From SIG636 sp045592105 (GTDB lineage Bacteria; Bacillota; Clostridia; Oscillospirales; CAG-382): a stretch of 64,000 nt of DNA. Positions 16,811 to 26,380 of the stretch are shown here, piece after piece. The stretch's first letter is position 1; each line of letters opens with the position of its first letter. The position numbers and the translations under genes were made by a program. Where the stretch lies: the NCBI GenBank assembly GCA_045592105.1, contig JAZNUB010000059.1, forward strand, positions 1-64,000, given 5' to 3'. Under the pieces are notes generated by a model. The model was given only the letters and a program-made list of their open reading frames with translations, did not search any database and was not told the origin of the DNA.

Positions 16811-17137
16811 TTATTCGCCCTCTTCCTCGTCATCTCCCTCAAGCTCATCCAAATCCAAATCGCCGAAAACCTGATCCTCAAACACTTCAGCCACGTTTTC
16901 AAACTCATCGTCATCGTCTATCGTAACGTAAACATCCTCACCGTTCTCATCACGGTCTTTTTTAAGTATTACATACTCACACTCATCACTTTCGATAGGC
17001 ATAAACGCGATATACTCGCACCCATCAATCTCAAGCCTGCCGATAATTTCAAACGGGCTTTCATTCCCATCCTCATCAATAAGGAAACAAGTTTCGCCCT
17101 CAAGCTCTTCAAAGTTTTCAGCCATATTTTCAGCCAT
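16811..17137 (-). CDS. DUF1292 family protein (YrzB-like)
   Basis: This acidic protein of about 108 residues has the DUF1292 pattern: ETCFLIDEDGNESPFEIIG, then YIAFMPI, then EYVILKK, ending in a poly-Asp/Glu tail. YrzB-type genes usually accompany ruvX and alaS in Firmicutes, but here the gene stands alone. ATG at 17137 is chosen; GTG at 17149 and ATG at 17122 are alternatives because no ribosome site is strong. Function unknown. Confidence 0.85.
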   Translation of the reverse strand: MAENMAENFEELEGETCFLIDEDGNESPFEIIGRLEIDGCEYIAFMPIESDECEYVILKKDRDENGEDVYVTIDDDDEFENVAEVFEDQVFGDLDLDELEGDDEEEGE

Positions 17138-17386
17138 TTGCAAACGCACGGCACAGATAATCTGCCGCGCCCTCCCTTCGGTAAAAATAGCAACAATGCT
17201 TACAAGCCAATTGTAACAAACCCGTTAGAAATTGTCAATAGCTTTTACCCATTTTAATATGCACAGCCCCCACTTTTATGTACTTTAAATCGACAAGCAA
17301 ATGGCAATTCGTCAAAACGTATGTTCGTGTTGCGTTAAAACCAACAAAAAGAAACAAATTTTTTTGTTAAAAATATGCAAAACCTC

Positions 17387-17415
17387 TTGAAAATGTTATG
17401 CAAAACGATTATAAT
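17387..17415 (+). promoter_or_regulatory. Sigma-A promoter upstream of the CdaR-like regulator
   Basis: TTGAAA (17387-17392) and TATAAT (17410-17415) are spaced by exactly 17 nt, about 62 nt before the start codon. The remaining 17150-17477 stretch holds no gene that I can see. Confidence 0.85.
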
Positions 17416-17477
17416 GTATACTGTTATTCAATGTTTGAATGTGCAAAATGATTAGTATTGGATGGAGGCTCTTTTTT

Positions 17478-18566
17478 ATGAAGCTATATCAAGGCATAAT
17501 TCACCAAATGAAGGATGCGGTAGACCGTGTTATCGGCGTAATTGACGACCGTGGTACAGTTATCGCCTGCAGCCAGCTAACGCGCATTGGTGAGTCCAGA
17601 AAGGCCGCTTTAGAGGAGATATCTTATTCCTTTGATAGCGTTACGTTTGATGGCTATACCTATAAGCCTATTGGGACGCACTCTCATATAGAGTACATAG
17701 CTTTTGTTGAAGGCACGGATAAAACCGCTTTCAGCACTGTTTCCTTGCTTTCCGTATCCTTGGCGAACATAAAAACGCTTTACGATGAAAAATATGATAA
17801 AACAAGCTTTATCAAAAACATCATACAGGATAACATTCTGCCCGGTGATATTTATATCAAAAGTAAGGAGCTTCGCTTTGATAACGAGATAAACAGGGTT
17901 ATCTTCCTTGTTCGTTTCGTAAACCGTGGCGAGGTTGTTCCGTTTGACGTGGTGCAGAATATGTTCCCCGACAAGAATAAGGATTACGTTATAAGCGTTG
18001 GCGAGAATGACGTTGTTCTGGTTAAGGAGCTTAAAAACACGCCTGCTTCCCGCATCAACGAGGTTGTGGAGGGGATAGCTAAAACGATAGTTGATACCTC
18101 ACAAACGGAGTTTTTGACCAGCGTTGTTGTAGGTATAGGCACGGTTGTTTCCAATATTAAGGACCTTGCGCGCTCCTTTAAGGATGCACAGATAGCAATA
18201 AGCGTTGGCAGCATCTTTGAGCCTGAAAAGAACACCGTAAACTACGAAAATCTCGGTATAGGCAGGCTTATATATCAGCTTCCTGCTACTCTTTGTGAAA
18301 TGTTTTTGCAAGAGGTATTTAAGCGCGGCTCGCTTGAGGCGCTTGACAGAGAAACGTTGGTTACGATACAGGCGTTCTTTGAAAACAACCTTAACGTTTC
18401 CGAAACCTCAAGAAAGCTGTTTGTTCACAGAAACACGCTTGTTTACAGGCTTGAAAAGATTAAGAAGCTAACAGGGCTTGACCTGCGTGAGTTTGAGCAC
18501 GCCATCACCTTTAAGGTAGCGTTGATGGTTCAGAAATATGTGCAGTCCAGGCCGCAAAGCTATTAA
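17478..18566 (+). CDS. CdaR/PucR-type transcriptional regulator
   Basis: This protein has about 362 residues, starting at the ATG 9 nt after GGAGG; an in-frame ATG at 17439 is further upstream and has no site. The C terminus has the PucR/CdaR winged-helix domain: FFENNLNVSETSRKLFVHRN followed by TLVYRLEKIKKLTG. The N-terminal two thirds look like a sensory region with no membrane helix. Such proteins regulate sugar-acid, purine or amino-acid use in response to a small ligand. The ligand here is unknown. It precedes ftsE by 31 nt and may be cotranscribed with it. Confidence 0.8.
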   Translation: MKLYQGIIHQMKDAVDRVIGVIDDRGTVIACSQLTRIGESRKAALEEISYSFDSVTFDGYTYKPIGTHSHIEYIAFVEGTDKTAFSTVSLLSVSLANIKTLYDEKYDKTSFIKNIIQDNILPGDIYIKSKELRFDNEINRVIFLVRFVNRGEVVPFDVVQNMFPDKNKDYVISVGENDVVLVKELKNTPASRINEVVEGIAKTIVDTSQTEFLTSVVVGIGTVVSNIKDLARSFKDAQIAISVGSIFEPEKNTVNYENLGIGRLIYQLPATLCEMFLQEVFKRGSLEALDRETLVTIQAFFENNLNVSETSRKLFVHRNTLVYRLEKIKKLTGLDLREFEHAITFKVALMVQKYVQSRPQSY

Positions 18567-18597
18567 GCTTTAGCGCGCTATACGGAGGGACTTTGTG

Positions 18598-19281
18598 ATG
18601 ATAGAATTTCAAGACGTTTCTATGGTCTATTCAAACGGCACCTCTGCTTTAAACGGCGTAAACCTCAAAATAGAGGATGGCGAGTTTGTTTTTATCGTTG
18701 GCAAATCGGGCGCGGGCAAAACCACGCTTACAAAGCTTTTGATGCGTGAGGAAAAGGTTACGGGGGGCCGTTTAACGGTTGATAACTTCCGCCTTGACAA
18801 AATGCCGCGTAGAAGGATTCCGCATTTGCGCCGCACAATGGGTGTTGTTTTTCAGGATTTTAGGCTTTTCCCAAACAAAACCGTTTATGAAAACGTTGCA
18901 TTTGCAATGCGCGTTGTGGGCGAAAAGAATTCCGTTATCAAACAGCGCGTGCCGTTCTTTTTAAATCTTGTGGAGCTTACCGATAAGGCAGACTGTTTTC
19001 CCACGGAGCTTTCGGGTGGTGAGCAGCAGCGTGTTGCCTTTGCGCGCGCTATTGCAAACAACCCCAAAATGGTTATTGCCGACGAGCCTACGGGAAACGT
19101 TGACCCTGAGATGAGCAAGGACCTTATGGATTTGCTTTTGCGTATAAACAAGCTTGGCAAAACCGTTATAGTTATCACGCACGACCACTATTTGGTAGAT
19201 CAGTACAAAAAGCGCACGCTTACCATAGAGGATGGGCAGATAATTAGCGACAAAAACGGAGGTGTGGTTTATGAAGCTTAG
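18598..19281 (+). CDS. ftsE: Cell division ATP-binding protein FtsE
   Basis: The 227-residue ABC ATPase has Walker A GKSGAGKTTL near residue 36, signature LSGGEQQRVAFARAI, and Walker B MVIADEPTGNVD. Together with FtsX it forms the membrane complex that activates peptidoglycan hydrolases at the septum or sidewall. Start codon choice: ATG at 18598, with GTG at 18595 also possible; GGAGGGA lies just upstream. It overlaps ftsX by 11 nt, the usual arrangement. Confidence 0.95.
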   Translation: MIEFQDVSMVYSNGTSALNGVNLKIEDGEFVFIVGKSGAGKTTLTKLLMREEKVTGGRLTVDNFRLDKMPRRRIPHLRRTMGVVFQDFRLFPNKTVYENVAFAMRVVGEKNSVIKQRVPFFLNLVELTDKADCFPTELSGGEQQRVAFARAIANNPKMVIADEPTGNVDPEMSKDLMDLLLRINKLGKTVIVITHDHYLVDQYKKRTLTIEDGQIISDKNGGVVYEA

Positions 19282-20182
19282 AAACTTACCGCATCTTATC
19301 GGGCAGGGCTTTATAAGCTTTTGGCGTAACGGCGTTATGACAACGGCGGCAATCCTTGTGCTTATCTGCTGTATGCTGGTGCTTGGCTCGTTTTACGCGG
19401 TTGTTGATAACCTAAGCGCGTTTATAGATAACGCGGAAGACGAGCTTAAGACCATCAACGCTTACGTTTATGCTCCAGTTAGCCAAGAGCGTGTGGACGA
19501 GATAATTGAAGAGCTTGATGCGCTTGTGGCAAAAGAAGGCTCTAATATAACGGGCTACGAGCATGTCACCAAGGACGAGGTGCTTAAGCTGATGGCGGAA
19601 AAGAGCGAAGATATGGCGGCAGTGCTTGAAAAGTTCGATTCCACTAACAACCCTATGCCCGAAACTTTTTATATAAAATTTGAAAGCTTTGAAGAAGTTC
19701 AGCCCCTGCTTCGTGATTTAGAGATGATTTTCGGCGATAATATGAAAAGCGAGGTTGATGCCTACGAAAGCCTTAAAAACTTGCGCTCCACAGCGGCAAT
19801 GATTGGGCTTTGGCTTATGGCGATATTGCTTATAGTTGCAGTTCTTGTAATTATGAACACCGTTAAGCTAACGGTGTACGCACGCCGTAAGGATATTGCA
19901 ATAATGCGCTATATCGGCGCAACCAGCACCTTTGTTGTTACCCCTTTTATTGTTGAAGGCGTTATAATAGGCGTTGTTTCCACAATTATTTCCTGCGGCT
20001 TGCAGTTTTTCCTTTACAACAACGTTATTACAGATCTTATAAACGACTATGCGGCACTAAAGATAAGCCTTGTGCCCGCTATGGACTATTTCCCTATCAT
20101 TCCCTTGGCGTTTTTAGGCGTTGGTTTATTTGCAGGCGTTGTTGCAAGCGCAATATCCGTAAAGAAGCATCTGAACGTATAA
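19271..20182 (+). CDS. ftsX: Cell division protein FtsX
   Basis: This 303-residue membrane protein has four helices, with the large extracellular domain between the first (about 24-44) and second (about 170-190), typical of FtsX. The motif YARRKDIAIMRYIGAT is the cytoplasmic coupling segment to FtsE. The ATG at 19271 follows GGAGGTG with 6 nt spacing; GTG at 19262 overlaps that site and is rejected. The extracellular loop would bind the M23 hydrolase encoded next. Confidence 0.95.
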   Translation: MKLRNLPHLIGQGFISFWRNGVMTTAAILVLICCMLVLGSFYAVVDNLSAFIDNAEDELKTINAYVYAPVSQERVDEIIEELDALVAKEGSNITGYEHVTKDEVLKLMAEKSEDMAAVLEKFDSTNNPMPETFYIKFESFEEVQPLLRDLEMIFGDNMKSEVDAYESLKNLRSTAAMIGLWLMAILLIVAVLVIMNTVKLTVYARRKDIAIMRYIGATSTFVVTPFIVEGVIIGVVSTIISCGLQFFLYNNVITDLINDYAALKISLVPAMDYFPIIPLAFLGVGLFAGVVASAISVKKHLNV

Positions 20183-20215
20183 TGCGCGCCGTTCCCCCTA
20201 AGAAAGAGGTTTACT

Positions 20216-21436
20216 ATGCTTAAAAGAACTATACTTGTTTTGATGTGCTTTTGCCTGTGCATACCGTTTGCGGCAAGCGCGCCCTACCGCGAGGTAACGG
20301 AAGTAACCGCCGCAAGCAACACCACCATTAATCAGGACAAGCAACAGCTTGCAGAGCTTCAAAACAAGCTTAACAACATTAAAAACAACCTTTCCGAGCT
20401 GGAAAAGGACAAGCAGAACAGTAACACGCTTACGCAAACCCTGCTTGAAGAAAAGATACAGCTTGAGAAAGAGTATACACTTATAAACGATCAGGTTAAT
20501 ACTATATCCGATATCATAACGGGCTATAATTCCATAATCGAAACTGCGGAAACGGACCGCGCCAAGATGGAAGCGAATCTTAAAAAGCAGCTTGACGATT
20601 TTGGTATCGTGCTTGTAGAGCTTTACAAGAATGGTGACGATTCTAAATTTGAGATATTTTTAAGGTCGGACAGCTATTATTCCTATATCTCCTACGTTGA
20701 GTATATGGAGCAGATACTTAAAAGCAGCGATATGATGATAGAGGATATAAAGGCCACTATCGCCGGTATAGAGCAGCGCAAGCAGGACCATGAGGAAGCA
20801 AAGGTTAAGCTTGAGGAAAAGATGGGCGAGCTTGAGGTTGCGAAAAAGGAGCTTGAAACCAAGGATAAAGAGCTGGACGAAAAGCTGGGCGAGGAACGCG
20901 ATAAAATAGAGTTTACGGACAAAGAGAAAGAAGAATATAAGAGGCAGGAAGAAGAGCTTTTAAAGGACATACAAAAGCTACAGCAGCAGATAAAGGATAA
21001 GCTTGCCGCATCTTACACAGGCTCCTTCTCTTGGCCCTTCGCTTCTAACGTAAGCTATTGGATATCCTCCCGCTTCGGCATAAGAACGGATGGCCCCTTC
21101 ACCTCCTACGAGCATCACAACGGCTTGGACATTGTTTGTGCAAGGTACACGCCTATCCGCGCGGTTGACAACGGCATAGTAACCTACGCAGGCAACCGCG
21201 GCGCGTTTGGTAACGTTGTGTTTGTAGAGCATGACGGTGGCTTAACCACCATCTACGCCCATTGTGACAGCTTGCTTGTTACCGCAGGTACAAAGGTATT
21301 AAAGGATCAGGTTATAGCAAGGGTTGGCTCCACGGGGCAATCCAGCGGCTACCATCTGCATTTTGCAGTTCAGAAGAACGGCGTTTACGTTGACCCTGAA
21401 AAGTATTTGCCTCCCGTATACACAAAGGGCTATTAA
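20216..21436 (+). CDS. Coiled-coil M23 peptidoglycan hydrolase (EnvC/PcsB-like position)
   Basis: The 406-residue protein has a signal peptide (residues 1-22, ending AASA), a long coiled coil at about 35-255 rich in Glu, Lys and Leu, and a C-terminal M23 domain at about 290-400. The zinc motifs HHNGLD and GYHLHFA and the strand IYAHCDSL are intact. Coiled-coil M23 or CHAP proteins just after ftsEX are the partners opened by FtsEX during division. I infer that role here from position and architecture. Confidence 0.9.
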   Translation: MLKRTILVLMCFCLCIPFAASAPYREVTEVTAASNTTINQDKQQLAELQNKLNNIKNNLSELEKDKQNSNTLTQTLLEEKIQLEKEYTLINDQVNTISDIITGYNSIIETAETDRAKMEANLKKQLDDFGIVLVELYKNGDDSKFEIFLRSDSYYSYISYVEYMEQILKSSDMMIEDIKATIAGIEQRKQDHEEAKVKLEEKMGELEVAKKELETKDKELDEKLGEERDKIEFTDKEKEEYKRQEEELLKDIQKLQQQIKDKLAASYTGSFSWPFASNVSYWISSRFGIRTDGPFTSYEHHNGLDIVCARYTPIRAVDNGIVTYAGNRGAFGNVVFVEHDGGLTTIYAHCDSLLVTAGTKVLKDQVIARVGSTGQSSGYHLHFAVQKNGVYVDPEKYLPPVYTKGY

Positions 21437-21455
21437 TCAATACGGGGTTTAACTA

Positions 21456-22721
21456 ATGGACAATAACAATTTCGATTTGCAGGAACAGCCAACGGAAAAG
21501 CAAGCAAGGCTTGTTAAGCTAAAAAGCGTTGTTGCCTTCGGGCTTGTTATTTGCTTTGTGTTTGGCTTGGTGCTGTTTATCCTTTCAAGCAACGGCTATA
21601 TACGGCTTGGGCGCGGCAACAGCACGCCGCAAAGCGCGATAGCTGATACCAACAACAGGTTTACAGAGGTTTGGGCGCTTCTTGAAGGGCAGTATATAGG
21701 CAAGCTTGATACGGAAGTGATGACTGCCGAGGCGTTAAAGGCGTACGTTCACGCACTTGGCGACCCGTATACGGAGTATATGGAAAAGCCGAAGGCAGAA
21801 GGCTTTATTAACGGTGATTACGGCAAGAAATCGGGTATAGGCGTAAAGATATTTGAATCCACACAGCCGGAGGGCATATATATAAAATACGTGTTTCCGT
21901 CCTCCCCTGCGGAAAAGGCAGGGCTGTTATCAAACGATATCATCACCGCGGTAAACGGCACGGTTGTAACGCACGAGAATTACGGACCATCCATAGATAT
22001 GATAGCGGGCGAGGCGGGCACCACCGTTTCGCTAACGGTACAGCGTGGGGACGAGGTAAAGGATTTTGCGGTTGTGCGCGGAAGCTACACCGTAAGCCCT
22101 ATCGAATACAGGCTACTTGAGGGCGAAAACGGCATTGCATACATCCGTATAGACGGTGTTTCCAGCAACTCCGCTTCCCTTTTAAAAACTGCAATAGAGG
22201 CACTTAAAAAGCAGGGCGCGGCGGCGTATATCTTTGACGTGCGAGATGACGGCGGCGGATACCTTAACGAGGTAACCTCTATGCTGGATATGCTGTTACC
22301 TGAAGGGCCTATAGTGCGCTACACGCACAAGGGCGAAGCGCAGGAGAGGGTGAACAACTCGGACGCGGCTGTTATCGTGGAAGCGCCGATGGCTGTGCTT
22401 ATTAACGGCAACACCGCCTCTGCGGCAGAGCTGTTTGCCGCCGCTTTAAGTGACTATAAGCTGGCAACTCTTGTTGGAGAAAAAACCTTCGGAAAAGGCG
22501 TTATACAAACGCTTTACCCGCTAAAGAATGGCGACTATTTAAAGATAACAACGGGGGAATATTTCCCGCCGTTCAGCGATAATTTCCACGGGGTTGGCGT
22601 TAAGCCCGATATAAGCGTATCGCTTCCCGATGGAAAGTACTATCATCAGCTAAGCGAAAAGAACGATACACAGCTTCAAGCCGCAATAAACGCGCTTGAA
22701 GAAAAGCTTTCCGCAAACTAA
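21456..22721 (+). CDS. S41 family C-terminal processing protease
   Basis: This 421-residue protein has one N-terminal membrane helix (about 28-48), a PDZ domain at about 110-200 (GVKIFESTQPEGIYIKYV, SSPAEKAGLL), and the S41 catalytic region. The nucleophile is the Ser of NTASAAEL near residue 322, with the general-base Lys in GEKTFGKGVIQT about 25 residues later. It should cut extracellular proteins from their C terminus. It is 19 nt after the M23 gene, a common ftsE-ftsX-M23-ctpA operon in Clostridia. Confidence 0.93.
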   Translation: MDNNNFDLQEQPTEKQARLVKLKSVVAFGLVICFVFGLVLFILSSNGYIRLGRGNSTPQSAIADTNNRFTEVWALLEGQYIGKLDTEVMTAEALKAYVHALGDPYTEYMEKPKAEGFINGDYGKKSGIGVKIFESTQPEGIYIKYVFPSSPAEKAGLLSNDIITAVNGTVVTHENYGPSIDMIAGEAGTTVSLTVQRGDEVKDFAVVRGSYTVSPIEYRLLEGENGIAYIRIDGVSSNSASLLKTAIEALKKQGAAAYIFDVRDDGGGYLNEVTSMLDMLLPEGPIVRYTHKGEAQERVNNSDAAVIVEAPMAVLINGNTASAAELFAAALSDYKLATLVGEKTFGKGVIQTLYPLKNGDYLKITTGEYFPPFSDNFHGVGVKPDISVSLPDGKYYHQLSEKNDTQLQAAINALEEKLSAN

Positions 22722-22781
22722 GCGAGACGGCGGAGGCTTAACAAACAAAATGTCCCGCAAATAAAATACGAGGTGTTTATT

Positions 22782-23249
22782 ATGGCAAAACAGGTATTTG
22801 TATCACAAGAAGGCTTTGAAAAAATGCAGGCGGAGTTTGAGTATCTCAAAACCGTTAAGCGCGAGGAAGTTAAGGCGGCTATCAAAAAGGCAAGAGAGTA
22901 TGGCGACCTTTCCGAAAACAGCGAGTACGACGAGGCTAAAAACGAGCAGGTTGAGGTTGAAACCCGTATAGCCGAGCTTGAGGAAAGCCTTAAACACATA
23001 GTTATTATTGATGACAAAAACATTAAAACCGATGTTGTAAGCTTTGGTAGCAAGGTTAAGGTTTTAAGCGGCGATGTAGAGTCGGAATACACAATAGTAG
23101 GCTCTACCGAAAGTGACCCCTTCAGCGGCAAGATTTCCGATGAATCCCCTATAGGCAAGGGTCTTTTGGGTATGCGTCTTGGCGAGGAGAAGGTTATAGA
23201 AACCCCTCGCGGCAATATTACCATACAGGTTGTAGGTATATCCAGATAG
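22782..23249 (+). CDS. greA: Transcription elongation factor GreA
   Basis: The 155-residue protein has the N-terminal coiled coil with the acidic tip (REYGDLSENSEYDEAKNEQ) that enters the RNA polymerase secondary channel and stimulates cleavage of backtracked RNA. The C-terminal domain includes GSKVKVL and PIGKGLLGM. Its start is the ATG 6 nt after CGAGGTG; an ATG at 22773 overlaps that site. It lies directly before lysS. Confidence 0.96.
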   Translation: MAKQVFVSQEGFEKMQAEFEYLKTVKREEVKAAIKKAREYGDLSENSEYDEAKNEQVEVETRIAELEESLKHIVIIDDKNIKTDVVSFGSKVKVLSGDVESEYTIVGSTESDPFSGKISDESPIGKGLLGMRLGEEKVIETPRGNITIQVVGISR

Positions 23250-23274
23250 TTTAAAGCGTTAAGGAGAATTAATA

Positions 23275-24774
23275 ATGGACGAATTGCAAAACAACATACA
23301 GCAGCCCGAAGAAGAAACTATGGGCGAGCAGATGTTGCTTAGAAGAAATAAGCTAAAGGCACTAAAGGAAGCAGGCAAGGACCCGTATACCATAGTGCGT
23401 TACGACCGTACTGCGCTTGCCGCTGATATAAAGGCAAGCTTTGAAGAGCTGGACGGTAAGGACGTTTCCATAGCAGGCAGAATTATGAGCTGGCGCGATA
23501 TGGGCAAGGCAAACTTTGTGGACCTTTTGGACGGTAGCGGCAGAATCCAGCTTTATATCAAGATGGACGATGTTGGCGAGGAAGCTTTTGCTCAGTTTAA
23601 AACCTGGGATATCGGTGATATCATCGGCGTTAAGGGCTTTGTTTTCCGTACCAGACGCGGCGAGATAAGCGTTCACGTTAAGGAGCTGTGCCTGCTTACA
23701 AAATCGCTTAATCCCCTGCCCGAAAAGTGGCACGGGCTTACCAATACGGATACCCGTTACCGTCAGCGCTATGTTGACCTTATAGTTAATCCCGATGTTA
23801 AGGATACCTTTATAAAGCGTTCCAAGATAATAAGCTCTATCCGCAAGTACCTTGATAACCAAGGCTTTATCGAGGTTGAAACGCCTATGCTTGTTTCCAA
23901 CGCGGGCGGTGCCGCTGCAAGGCCGTTTGAAACCCATTTCAACGCGCTTAATGCAGACCTTAAGCTTCGCATATCCTTAGAGCTTTATCTGAAAAGGCTT
24001 ATAGTAGGCGGCATAGAAAAGGTTTACGAGATAGGCAGAGTTTTCCGTAACGAAGGGCTTGATACCCGCCATAACCCCGAGTTTACGCTTATGGAGCTTT
24101 ATCAGGCGTATACCGATTATCACGGTATGATGGATCTTACCGAAAACCTTTACCGCCACGTTGCCCAGGAGGTTTTAGGCACAACCAAGATTAGCTACAA
24201 CGGCATTGAAATGGATCTTGGCAAGCCCTTCGAGCGTATTACTATGGTGGATGCGGTTAAGAAGTATTCCGGCGTTGATTTTGCAGAGGTAAAAACGCTT
24301 GAAGAAGCGCGCGCCATAGCTAAAGAGCACCACGTTGAATATGAGGAGCGTCACTCCAAGGGTGATATACTTAATCTTTTCTTTGAAGAGTTTGTGGAGC
24401 ATCATCTGCTTCAACCCACCTTCGTTATGGATCACCCCGTTGAAATATCTCCGCTAACTAAAAAGAAGCCCGATAATCCCGATTACGTTGAACGCTTTGA
24501 GTTCTTTATGAACGGTTGGGAAATGGCAAATGCGTATTCCGAGCTTAACGACCCCATCGACCAAAGGGAGCGTTTTGCCGCGCAAGAGGAACAGTTTGCC
24601 AAGGGCGACGAGGAAGCAAACCACACGGATGAGGACTTCCTTAATGCTTTAGAGATAGGTATGCCCCCAACGGGCGGTATAGGCTTCGGCATAGACCGTA
24701 TGTGTATGCTTCTCACCGATTCCGCCGCCATCCGCGATGTGTTGCTTTTCCCCACGATGAAGTCACTTGATTAA
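23275..24774 (+). CDS. lysS: Lysyl-tRNA synthetase, class II
   Basis: This 499-residue enzyme charges tRNA-Lys. It has an N-terminal OB fold (SIAGRIMSWRDMGKANFVDL) and the class II motifs: motif 2 GRVFRNEGLDTRHNPEFT and motif 3 GIGFGIDRMCMLLTD. The greA-lysS pair is common in Firmicutes. The ATG follows AAGGAGAAT. The reading frame is complete and of normal length. Confidence 0.97.
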   Translation: MDELQNNIQQPEEETMGEQMLLRRNKLKALKEAGKDPYTIVRYDRTALAADIKASFEELDGKDVSIAGRIMSWRDMGKANFVDLLDGSGRIQLYIKMDDVGEEAFAQFKTWDIGDIIGVKGFVFRTRRGEISVHVKELCLLTKSLNPLPEKWHGLTNTDTRYRQRYVDLIVNPDVKDTFIKRSKIISSIRKYLDNQGFIEVETPMLVSNAGGAAARPFETHFNALNADLKLRISLELYLKRLIVGGIEKVYEIGRVFRNEGLDTRHNPEFTLMELYQAYTDYHGMMDLTENLYRHVAQEVLGTTKISYNGIEMDLGKPFERITMVDAVKKYSGVDFAEVKTLEEARAIAKEHHVEYEERHSKGDILNLFFEEFVEHHLLQPTFVMDHPVEISPLTKKKPDNPDYVERFEFFMNGWEMANAYSELNDPIDQRERFAAQEEQFAKGDEEANHTDEDFLNALEIGMPPTGGIGFGIDRMCMLLTDSAAIRDVLLFPTMKSLD

Positions 24775-24796
24775 TCCGCCAAAAGAATAGATCGAT

Positions 24797-25354
24797 ATGA
24801 AAATATATACGATTGTTGCCGGTGTTAACGGATGTGGCAAAAGCAGCCTTACAGGTGTTTTAAGAACGGAAATTGACAATCTCGGCAAAATTATTGATGT
24901 TGATAAGATTACCTTTGCTTGTGGTGGAAATGCGATTGAAGGCGGTAAACAAGCTGTTTTTCTGATAGATGATTGCTTGGAAAAAGAGATTTGCTTCACG
25001 CAAGAAACAACGCTCTCAGGTAAAAAGACCTTAAATACGATCAAGCGTGCTATTGATAAAGATTATTATATCCGCTTATATTATGTTGGTCTGGATTCGA
25101 TGGAAGAAAGCTTGCTTCGCATTGAAAATCGTGTCAAAAAGGGTGGGCATAATATTGATACAAACGCGGTGTCAAAGCGTTTTGCAAAACGCTTTGACGA
25201 TTTGCTGGTAGTGTTGCCGTATTGTAACGAGGGCACCTTTTACGACAACGACAACGGTTTTGTTACGGTTGCCAAATACAAAAACGGCGAGCTGCAACCG
25301 ATGGGGCATTATCAACCAAAATGGCTACTGGAACTTATAGAAAAGATGAAGTAG
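24797..25354 (+). CDS. Zeta-toxin-like P-loop kinase
   Basis: The 185-residue protein begins with a P loop (VAGVNGCGKSS, residues 8-18). It has the zeta-family pattern FTQETTLSG for substrate binding and ENRVKKGGHNI as the lid with an Arg, near residue 115. Zeta toxins phosphorylate UDP-GlcNAc, but many chromosomal relatives have other or unknown targets. No epsilon-like antitoxin gene is adjacent: lysS is 22 nt upstream and a terminator follows. No strong ribosome site is visible. Codon use is more AT-rich than in lysS, hinting at acquisition. Confidence 0.75.
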   Translation: MKIYTIVAGVNGCGKSSLTGVLRTEIDNLGKIIDVDKITFACGGNAIEGGKQAVFLIDDCLEKEICFTQETTLSGKKTLNTIKRAIDKDYYIRLYYVGLDSMEESLLRIENRVKKGGHNIDTNAVSKRFAKRFDDLLVVLPYCNEGTFYDNDNGFVTVAKYKNGELQPMGHYQPKWLLELIEKMK

Positions 25355-25468
25355 CTTAAGCCAAATTTAAACTAATACAGTAAATGAAAATTTAAGAAAC
25401 GGATTCCCTGCGGCGAACGTCACAGGGAATCGTTTAATAATGGCGGTTGTATGATATAATAAAATTTT

Positions 25469-25501
25469 AAGGACTATGACACACAAAACGTCATAGTCCT
25501 T
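25469..25501. terminator. Terminator between the zeta-like kinase and membrane-protein genes
   Basis: A perfect 12-bp stem (25469-25480 with 25490-25501) has a 9-nt loop, A-rich on the left and T-rich on the right. It can act for both converging genes. Confidence 0.75.
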
Positions 25502-25516
25502 ATTTATGCAAGCTTC

Positions 25517-25939
25517 TTAACAAAAAGCAAATCCAATAATCGGCCCTAAAAATATAGCAATGTATATAAGTGTAATCCACGGTTGATAATCAACGTAAAA
25601 GCCTTTGAAGGACAGGCTCCACGGGTGCTTGACAATAACCCAACCAAAAACGTCAAATACAATGCAAATCCCTGCCCAAATCAGCCCCGTGATAACGGCT
25701 TCCTTTATCGTTGGTGCAACCAAGCCACTCATGTATATATACCCAAACAGCGAAAACAGCAAGATGTTATACAAAGGGTGCCACGGTTTTGTTTTTTCGT
25801 ACCCCTCTCCCATACTTTCGCTATCCATAGGCTTCATGTGCAAAACGTAAATATTAAAAACGGTATGCAATATTCCTACAACGGTTACTAAAGCATAGCA
25901 TATCCAAAACCATAGCATGGAAGCTCCAAAATTTTGCAT
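25517..25939 (-). CDS. Small integral membrane protein, unknown function
   Basis: This 140-residue protein has four predicted membrane helices (about 8-33, 57-76, 83-106, 119-138). I do not recognise a family. The start has a GGAGGG site and a promoter with 17-nt spacing (25978-26006). The promoter and first codons are duplicated at 26381-26504. It is the only gene before the convergent terminator. Confidence 0.7.
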   Translation of the reverse strand: MQNFGASMLWFWICYALVTVVGILHTVFNIYVLHMKPMDSESMGEGYEKTKPWHPLYNILLFSLFGYIYMSGLVAPTIKEAVITGLIWAGICIVFDVFGWVIVKHPWSLSFKGFYVDYQPWITLIYIAIFLGPIIGFAFC

Positions 25940-26034
25940 CGTAGTTCCCTCCGTTTATACAGTATACATTTAAAAATAGTATATCATAAGCAAAACTGTT
26001 TGTAAAGGCTTTAAAAATTAAAGATTTTATAAGC
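25912..26034 (-). repeat. Direct repeat copy 1: promoter and first codons
   Basis: This 123-bp segment recurs at 26381-26504 with two substitutions and one inserted base. It contains the start of the membrane-protein gene, its GGAGGG site, and a promoter on the minus strand: TTTACA (26001-26006), 17 nt, TATACT (25978-25983). Confidence 0.9.
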
Positions 26035-26076
26035 ATTTTTGAAAATAATATGTGTATATACTTTTTGTTCGTTCAA

Positions 26077-26352
26077 TTACCTCATCCTTTTAATTGCTAA
26101 AAGTTCTTCTATGGAGTAAGTTTTATCACATTTGTCACACCGAAAAGCAGTTCTTATGAATTTTATATTCCCCATCATATAACCATCCCCACCAGCTTGA
26201 GAAAAATCGTAATCCTTTGCTTCTTCGGATTTTGAATTAACCACAGTTTCCGTTTTGGTCTTTTCTAATATTTCGTTGCAATGGGGGCAATAATGCTTTT
26301 TCATACAGAAAATCGGGTGAGACAATTCGCGCTTTACACCGTGTATTTTCAT
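26077..26352 (-). CDS. Small zinc-ribbon protein, unknown function
   Basis: This 91-residue protein has two CxxC pairs: CPHC near residue 22 and CDKC near 74. That is a split zinc ribbon. The pairs are separated by a polar stretch with a GGDGYMMG segment. The ATG follows GTGAGG. It lies between the two copies of the 123-bp repeat, and the second copy supplies a promoter reading into it. No family is recognised. Confidence 0.7.
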   Translation of the reverse strand: MKIHGVKRELSHPIFCMKKHYCPHCNEILEKTKTETVVNSKSEEAKDYDFSQAGGDGYMMGNIKFIRTAFRCDKCDKTYSIEELLAIKRMR

Positions 26353-26380
26353 AAAGATGGTACCTCACTTTTTTCTAATT

